A stretch of DNA of 64,000 bases, taken from Gnetum montanum. Its lineage: Eukaryota; Streptophyta; Gnetopsida; Gnetales; Gnetaceae. Each line of letters starts with the position of its first letter. Position 1 is the stretch's first letter. A model generated the notes under the pieces. The model had not been told where the DNA came from, searched no databases, and saw only the letters and a list, made by a program, of their open reading frames with translations. Below, piece by piece: positions 57,881-64,000 of this stretch. A program made the position numbers and the translations under genes. The DNA lies in the NCBI GenBank assembly GCA_015680685.1, contig MNCI01022307.1:436456-500455 (forward strand), written 5' to 3'.

Positions 57881-59900
57881 AACATGACCATAAGTTAGCA
57901 ATTATTGTGTAACATGAAATAATTGAGATACCTTATCTTCTTAGGATAGTTACACTTGGCTAAGTTGTGATTATGGCTAATTTAATCAATTTTAATCATT
58001 ATTTTATTTAGGTTTTATTGTTAACAAGTCATTTTGGAGGGTGTTGGAATGGTTAACTCTCAAATTTTGATGGTTTCATATCATGTAGTCATTAATCCTT
58101 TGGGGGAGTTAGAAAAATTTTCAAAAAATTTCATCAGAAACCTTAAGGTTTGTAGCCCCCCATGATGAAGAGCTTACTTCTAGGAACTGGAGGATCAAAG
58201 AACATAGTGATTTGGACAAACAGTTGGGAAGTTATGGGCTTTGGAAGGTTTTGGGCTCTAAAAAATGGCAAAAACTCCCCTTGTGTTATGAAGCAAATGT
58301 CAAAAAATTACAAAGTATGTAGCAGTATATATAGAGTTTTTGACATGCATCAACGGGGCCTCGTCAATGCAGCTATTGACCACCATATACTTTCATTGAC
58401 TTTGGTCAAACTTCCAAAATATAAGGATTTTTTGAGTGAAATTGTGGTCAAATGAAAGCTCAAAAAGCCATGAACATGATGGAAATAGTAGAAGAGGGTA
58501 TTTGAGTTTCAAAAAAGAAGATCGAGAAAATGGTGTGGAGAATGAACATTATGGAAGTTTAAGTTTGCGGGATACATAATAGAATATGTGAAAGATAGGG
58601 TTGTAGCAATGTTTAAAGTAAGGAACTTAACTAACCAAGCTAAAAGATATGCAAGTGGGTCCTCCCCATAATAGGCACATGCCCTTTTTTACCCATGCAT
58701 AACCTCAATGAAGGAGTCCATGGACCCCAAGGTTGATTAATGATCATGAAAATTTAAGGACCAACCCAAAGAATCTACCCAAGAATTCCAACACATTAGA
58801 CTAAGACATTGACCATAACATAGAACCTGGTAGTGAGGTGAGTTATGGAAGCATAGATGGATGAATGAGAAGGTGGAATGGAATCCCAAACTGAGGTCAT
58901 AAGAAGTCCCTTGTGGAGTTTTTGTTTAAAATAACCTATGAAGACCCATCCTTAGTCTAGACCAAAACCAGCCTCTTTCAATGACTTTGCATCACCACTC
59001 CTAGACCAAACTACCCACTCAAGACACAATAGTGCTTCCACAAAACAACCACCATTCCATAAAGATAAGAAAAGAGAAGTAGAAAGTGAGAGAGGGTTTT
59101 AGTTAGAGGGGACCTTCAAGCATGGGTGCATGTCTTTCTAGTTCCATAACAAGTGCTTGTAGCTTGTTTATTTGTCTAAGAGATGTGCCTTGAATTCCCA
59201 TCATGTTTTTTATTTGTTTTTTTTTTGTTTAAATTTTTGGATGGGAACCACACCATGCAAAAACCTTATTTGACTTCCTATTATTGGTTGGAATGGAACG
59301 GTAAGAAGCTCACAAAAAACACTCAAGCACTCAAGTAAGTAGAAGAGTACAAAGAGTATTGAGTCCCCTTGAAGTCGCACCCTATCCAAACCTTTGAATC
59401 CTTCCCAATTCCAAAAACTACCAAGGTCATCAATTGATTAAAAGTTTCTTTAATGAGAGGAACCTAAAATTTCTAGAATAAGGAAAACCATAGAGTTTTT
59501 TGAATGGGTGGATGACATGGACTGACTGCCTATTCCATGAAAAATAAACCATGTCATAGTCATCAGACATCAAAATTCAAAAATAGAAACTAGACATTAA
59601 CAATCACAACATTGAGCACAAACCATCATTAGTAAATAGCAATAGTGGCACTGTGTCCTACGGTAATGAAACACTTTTATTAGTAAAAATGATGAAAAGT
59701 GACACACAAAAACACAATAAAGTAAAATATAGAAAAAAGTATAAAATGTTGAAGAAAGATAAAACATACTAATGATGTTATAAAATAAAAAACTGAGAAA
59801 ACCAATAGAACCAAAAACCAAAGAAAAAGGTAAACACCAAAAAATTATAAAACAAAACTATGTAAAACAAAAAGTGAAAAACTAAGGAGCCATATAGATG
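57881..59900 (-). other. Spacer of element E with candidate internal promoter
   Basis: It is homologous to the spacers of A and B. At 58340-58400 the minus strand has the motif run cattgacgaggccccgttga tgcatg. A TATA box (ctatatatac, about 58326-58336) follows within 15 bp, and ORF3 starts about 460 bp further on. I see no conserved ORF; the 97-codon plus-strand frame at 58162-58455 lies antisense to the array and is taken as chance. Confidence 0.55.
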
Positions 59901-60690
59901 GTTAGCACAGATGGCCATCTTCCCCACAACTGAGTTGGAAGGAGGAGATCTGAAAAATTGAACATGGTTGTCCATCCATTGAGATGGTAGTTGCACTAGC
60001 TTATCTTGGCTCTAGGAAAGGTTTCACTTGTTGGATTTTGATCAATTGCATTTTATTTGGGCTCTTAGGCTTTTAGATTAACATGGCCCTAGAGGGAAAG
60101 GTTTGATTAGTTATATAAGCTCCTTTCCACAAAATTTGGAACTTTGTCTTTTGGGGTACACGTGTGGGATTCTAGTAGAGAACCTTATCTCTAGGTTAAA
60201 ATTTCACTTTCAATATTTTGACTTCATGATGTTGCTTGTTAAATGCCTTGTGCACCCCATTCAAAGATAGGGCCACTAATCAATTTTCATCTAGCATGTT
60301 AAGGTTGATCAATGTTTCTTTCTATGCTATACTTAGGTTAAGATTCAAATTGTAGGTTGTTGAGAGTGTACAGAGCTTGGATTGAATTAGGAGTGTTGGA
60401 ATTTTTCTATACACTAGCTTTTAGGGAGAATAGCCAATGGAAAGTTTCCATGTTGAGTAATAAGCCCATAGGACATCGTTGAGTTTTGTACTCCAATCTT
60501 TCCTATATTTGTTGATGGTCCTTGTTAAGATCTTTGTGATCTCCCTATTGGTTACCTCTGCTTAACTATTGGCTTGGGGGTGATAGGGTGTTAATTTATG
60601 TTCAACCCCTAAGCATTGAATCAACTTTCTAAAAGTGGCACCTATGAAATGAGTTCCATTATCAGAAATTAGTGCATGTGGCAATAAAGA
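59900..60690 (-). pseudogene. Integrase of element E, core and C-terminal part
   Basis: The minus strand reads ALISDNGTHFIGATFRKLIQ, CLGVEHKLTPYHPQANS, AEVTNREITKILTRTINKYR, WAYYSTWKLSIGYSP and KLVY, then the GPY/F-like DKVLY region. The second catalytic Asp (SDNGT) and the Glu are intact. The part with the first catalytic Asp is missing beyond 60690. An internal G-rich tract lies just after it at 59913-59930. Confidence 0.8.
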
Positions 60691-60714
60691 CAAATACCCC
60701 AAATAGGATTTGTG

Positions 60715-60940
60715 ATGAGTATGTACTAGACTTCACCTTCATCCTACATTAGGATGAACAATTATGATGACATTATATGGAGGGCAACATTGTATTTCTC
60801 ATCGATCGATTTGTGCTAAGGATGCTCTTTCAAACTCTTGAAAAGTTAGGCATCCTAGATCTTCATGAAGAATACATTGTAAATGGTTATGACACTTAAC
60901 ATTACTGTCCCACTAAAAAAAACTTTAGGAGAGATCGACA
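60715..60940 (+). pseudogene. Inverted gag-leader fragment in element E
   Basis: The plus strand carries ttcatcctacattaggatga, then gaggg-aacattgt, then a LEKLGI-type segment and a TCCCACTAAAA-type end. These match 32860-33060 in gag of element B. It is inverted relative to the rest of E. Confidence 0.65.
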
Positions 60941-60944
60941 CTGA

Positions 60945-61277
60945 AATAGGGTATTTTTCTTTATTGCCATATGCACTATCGTGCTTAAGTACAATAATGC
61001 TCGAATAAAGATCTGTGCACTAAATGACTCCTACTATGGGCACTCAGGAAAAATATTCTAACTTTCAAATAGATAAACTAAAAGAGCTCTACTACTACTA
61101 TGAATCTGATGCCATAAATGTAGCTGGTGAGCACATATTTATAGCAAAAATGGACCTTGCATCGACAAGGTTGCATTAACATAGCAAACGATGCATCAAC
61201 GAGGCTGTGTCAATGCAACCTAGTTGATGGGGCCATGTCAACAAGGCCTCGTCAATGCAACCAACCATGACTCATCA
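60945..61277 (-). repeat. Partial 5' LTR of element E
   Basis: It starts TGATGAGTC on the minus strand and carries the catcaacgaggc-type array and the caaacgatgcatcaac phrase seen in 52486-53402. It breaks off near 60945, before U5. Confidence 0.75.
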
Positions 61278-61574
61278 GTTAGTTTTCTTATTTTCTAGCA
61301 TATTATTTATCTTTTAATAATATCTAGATTAGTAGGATTTAAGGTGATTTTTCCATTGGAGTGAACCTACTCCATCCTAGGTAGTAAAATTGTTCACAAA
61401 AATATTTGTAGTAAGGGACTGTTTGGTTTTAAAGTGTTACTTCTATTTCACCACTATTTATGAATTATATTTCATATATTTTGCTTATAATAATGTTTAA
61501 GCCTTTTGATTCTAGAGCATGTCTACACCTTTTCATTTTAGAAGCAAAAACATTTGTCCAATATCCATTCCAAA
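61278..61574. other. Unclassified AT-rich sequence
   Basis: I see no gene or repeat here. Confidence 0.4.
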
Positions 61575-61808
61575 TTAAGAAATTAGTTATTTAAGAGTTT
61601 TGATTAGCAACATCAAGGTCATGGGTTTGACCTTGATTCATAAACTTTCTTAGGTATGACCACTTAAAAGAGTTTAGGCTTTTGCTTATCCACTATCCCT
61701 CCCAATATCTTACCATAGCAAGATGAGAATTGAGCCTTTGGATGATGATCCTAAAGTTGGCCAAACCCATTTTGTTGGGATAAGGCTAGAATGATGATGA
61801 TGAGTTGT
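61575..61808 (+). repeat. tRNA-derived SINE with RTE-type tail
   Basis: A B box-like ggtcatgggtttgacct lies near the 5' end. A body with tatgaccacttaaaagagtt and atccactatccctcccaat follows. It ends ccattttgttgggataaggc then tagaatgatgatgatga. That tail equals the 3' end of the LINE fragments at 50226 and 51126. Confidence 0.7.
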
Positions 61809-61903
61809 AGAATAAAGTAATCAAAATTGTAAAAAATTCAAAAATATTTTTTAAAAATGTAAAAGATAACTTGAGTATCAATAGAAGCATAAATTTATGT
61901 TCT

Positions 61904-62063
61904 AATAGTGAGGTGTTAGCTTAGTGGTAAGACTTTTCATTTGGAAACCCTAAGTTATGGGTTTGATTCCAATGGATAACACTAAGTTATATAGGTTCTA
62001 ATTAAGTTTCCCTAAAATTTCATTTTTGCTATATATCTTTGGGTACATATAATCATCTAGCTC
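61904..62063 (+). repeat. tRNA-derived SINE, full
   Basis: It starts gaggtgttagcttagtggta (A box), has the B box atgggtttgattccaatgga, then aacactaagttatataggtt, and ends with tatatctttgggtacata. Confidence 0.78.
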
Positions 62064-62068
62064 TAGTT

Positions 62069-62205
62069 AATAATGAGGTGTTAGCCTAGTGGTAAGACTC
62101 TTGATTTGAAAGTTCCAAGTCATGGGTTCAGTTTTGGTGGGCAATGCTGAGTTATTAAGTGCTAATTAGGGGATAGTTTTGGAATGTGAAATAATTGAAA
62201 CATAG
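62069..62205 (+). repeat. tRNA-derived SINE, full
   Basis: It carries gaggtgttagcctagtggta, B box atgggttcagttttggtggg, caatgctgagttattaagtg and ctaattag. Confidence 0.78.
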
Positions 62206-62325
62206 CCACACACCAAGATATATGATCCACATAGAACTTTATAACTTAGCATTGCCCACCAAAATCGCACACATGATTTACAGTTTGCAAATTAAATGTC
62301 TTGTCATTAGGTTGACACCTCATTG
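62195..62325 (-). repeat. tRNA-derived SINE, opposite orientation
   Basis: On the minus strand it reads caatgaggtgtcaacctaat, then gcgattttggtgggcaatgc, then aagttataaagttctatgtg and atatatcttggtgtg. It is tail-to-tail with the preceding copy. Confidence 0.75.
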
Positions 62326-62375
62326 TTTATAAAGTTCTAATTAGACTCTATATCTTGGGATGTACATATATTACT
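62326..62375 (+). repeat. SINE 3' end fragment
   Basis: It contains ataaagttctaattagactc then tatatcttgggatgtacat. It runs to the edge of LTR F. Confidence 0.6.
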
Positions 62376-63946
62376 GATGAGTGGCGAGGTACCCCTACAC
62401 TCAACCATACAAATACGAGCGTGCATGCGCGATCCGGTCGAACTCCGCAGACTAAATGCCTTAACACCACAAGAAACACTTGGGGTTAATCGTTCGTTGT
62501 CTTCCCAGGCTTGCTTGTAAGTGTCACGGTGTATGGTTAAGCAAGTCTGAGGTATGTGATTTTTTTGGTATTTTTCAGTTTATCTCTGTAACGACGGAAA
62601 ACGTCGGTAGCTGGAAAATACCGACTGAATCTCCGGCGTACACAGTTTTAGCCACGGATCCACGCGAGGGCTATGCTGGAGAAAGCGAATCCGTGGTGTC
62701 CTGAACGGTCTTGTCGATCAGACAGGGACTTACGGGTCAGTAAAACAATGGAAAGCGCGTAAAAGAAAGCAATCTGATTCGAGGCGTCGTAAAACGAGGA
62801 GAAAACGATGTAAATGGATTGGAACGGTGATAATGCTAAACACGATGAAAAGAGGTTGACATAAGAGAAGCTCGTAGCTTCAAGATCTGCGCTTTGACTA
62901 AAACAATGTATATTTCATATGAGAAATTACACTGGGGAATCCCCGATTACAGGATGTGAAACAAGCACAAACAACAAGCAAACGGTCTAAACAGAAGTCC
63001 GATCTACCTCGTGGGCTAAAGCTGAGATGCAAGGCGGGCTAAGATTTGACGTCTACCGATCAATTGCTTCTGATTGATAGAGTCCTTTCAGCAGAACGAT
63101 TACTCCTGTCACCGGTGCTCAAGGTGAACGGTACTCTGTTTCAGCTGTAAGGTGATGATGTCCACGGTTGCCAAAGCGTTGTTCTCTGTATCTCTGCCCC
63201 AAAGTGCTAAGTGCTCTGGTGCTCAGAAATATGCTCTTGCTTTTCTCTGATTTTTGCCAACCCTTGTATCTTTGTCAACTGAGGTATTTATAGGTCGCGA
63301 CGCTCCGTGAAAAAGGCGCAACCCTAATGACATGGGTCCCGGCTATTGCGGGTCCTGTTGGCATGATCATTTTAAGTTAGACTATGACTACGCACAACAC
63401 GCTCGTTTGCGTGTTGTGCGCGTGAAGAGCAGGCATGCGCTGAGCGCCTTAGTTGCTTTTAAGCTGTATTACACTCATTCGCGTTGTATTGCGTGTATGA
63501 GCGTAATCCGGTGTAGAAAAGCAATAGGCTCAAAATTGTTTTATGCTCACTACGCAACTGCACGTAACAAAGCATAAACAAATGTGTAGCTTACGCTCGC
63601 TACGCAGCTGTGCGTGATGAAGCATAAACAATGTATGACTTACGCTCACTACGCAGTTGTGCGTGATGAAGCGTAAACAATGCCTAGCTTTAATGATGAC
63701 ATACGCAATGATACGCACCGCCGCGTAACGTGCGTAAAGGTAAGTTATCCATGCGCTGCACGAGAAAAAGCGTCAAACTATTGTGCTTTTCTGGTCTCTG
63801 CCTTTGACTATTTTGGAGCTTATTACACTCGTTACGCTGCCGTGCGTAATAGAGCGTAAACTTGTCCTGGAAAAAAGCTGATGCGCTCTCTCGCTTGAAT
63901 TGCGAATCTTTGCCTGAGGCCGACCCGTAATTTTCACGGTGTTTCA
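62376..63946 (-). repeat. LTR F: 1.57-kb CpG-rich LTR
   Basis: On the minus strand it starts TGAAACACCGTG, just after a perfect-looking PPT, has a TATA box (tataaat, 63286-63292) and ends gtacctcgccactcatca. The final 110 bp match the LTRs of D and E. No PBS lies left of 62376, so it is a 3' LTR of an element extending beyond the window, or a solo LTR. The U3 carries about 50-bp tandem repeats. It has many CpGs and is probably the youngest sequence here. Confidence 0.75.
63541..63690 (-). repeat. 50-bp tandem repeats in U3 of LTR F
   Basis: Three units start at about 63544, 63594 and 63643, each with ctcactacgcag followed by gcgt and taaaca. A diverged fourth copy lies at 63820-63865. Each unit pairs TACGC with GCGT in a hyphenated inverted arrangement. 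Confidence 0.88.
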
Positions 63947-63960
63947 ATGGCCCCCTCTTT
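63947..63960 (-). other. Polypurine tract next to LTR F
   Basis: The minus strand reads aaagagggggccat immediately before the LTR start. The remaining bases to 64000 are internal sequence of that element, without a visible ORF. Confidence 0.7.
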
Positions 63961-64000
63961 GTTGACGGTTGGAGGGCTTACCCGAAAGACGTCGACAAAG

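Larger units (their letters stand above)
52486..61277 (-). mobile_element. Element E: rearranged Ty3/gypsy relative of A
   Basis: The minus strand reads, from right to left, a partial 5' LTR (61277-60945), then integrase, spacer, ORF3, PPT and a full 3' LTR (53402-52486). Gag, protease, RT and RNase H are missing. A gag-leader fragment in the opposite orientation (60715-60940) sits where they should be. A 1.37-kb LTR-like sequence (55050-56415) interrupts ORF3. The flanks give no PBS at 52486, confirming it as the outer edge. Confidence 0.8.

Noticed and set aside
61914-61985. Possible functional tRNA gene (A and B boxes present)
   Set aside because: The acceptor and anticodon stems do not form, and near-identical bodies with shared non-tRNA tails recur nearby, so it is a SINE.
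1-64000. CRISPR arrays, rRNA, bacterial-type operons, organelle DNA inserts
   Set aside because: No regularly spaced identical repeats, rRNA blocks or plastid/mitochondrial genes are visible, and gene structure is eukaryotic.

Overview
The window is nuclear DNA of a large-genome seed plant. The evidence is short GT-AG introns in a galactose mutarotase gene, an intronless PLS-class PPR gene, and a background dominated by old, nested, heavily decayed LTR retrotransposons. The slow decay and low gene density (two credible genes in 64 kb) make a gymnosperm such as a conifer the best guess. That is inference from repeat style, not proof.

Layout. 1-2282 is the 3' end of a Ty3-type element (D) with its 3' LTR. 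2283-3852 is unclassified. 3853-22213 is a nearly full-length but dead Ty3 (gypsy) element (A: LTR, tRNA-Asp-type PBS, gag, protease, RT, RNase H, integrase, long spacer, third ORF, PPT, LTR). It is interrupted at 5459-11169 by a minus-strand Copia element (H) that keeps gag but has no recognisable pol. 22214-25300 holds unrecognised retroelement-like ORF debris. 25300 to about 29450 is the 5' part of a minus-strand Ty3 element (C) whose LTR-like promoter carries a six-unit heat shock element. 29450-31702 is anonymous AT-rich sequence. 31703-39712 is element B, a relative of A with its RT core replaced by a patchwork repair scar and its 3' end lost. 39713-40930 holds two tandem minus-strand Copia gag fragments. 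40931-42700 is intergenic with small tandem repeats and a SINE.

The genic island is 42.7-49.8 kb. A secreted aldose 1-epimerase (plus strand, five exons, 43221-45488) and a 689-residue PPR protein (minus strand, 47298-49367) converge across 1.8 kb. Beyond it lie tRNA-derived SINEs, two RTE-like LINE 3' ends and a Copia-like LTR (50.0-52.5 kb). Next is a rearranged minus-strand relative of A (E, 52486-61277), invaded by a solo-LTR-like, CpG-rich, TACGC-rich sequence (G, 55050-56415). A SINE cluster follows (61.6-62.4 kb). The window ends in a CpG-rich minus-strand LTR (F, 62376-63946) with its PPT.

The most interesting signals are: a U3-like motif array in the internal spacer upstream of the third ORF in A, B and E, with a TATA box in A and E, suggesting a second, internal promoter; a conserved splice-acceptor-like site at the ATG of that ORF; the six-unit heat shock element; the templated-insertion scar in B; and SINEs sharing a 3' tail with RTE-like LINEs. 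The two host genes look unrelated in function, and nothing suggests an operon or pathway cluster.
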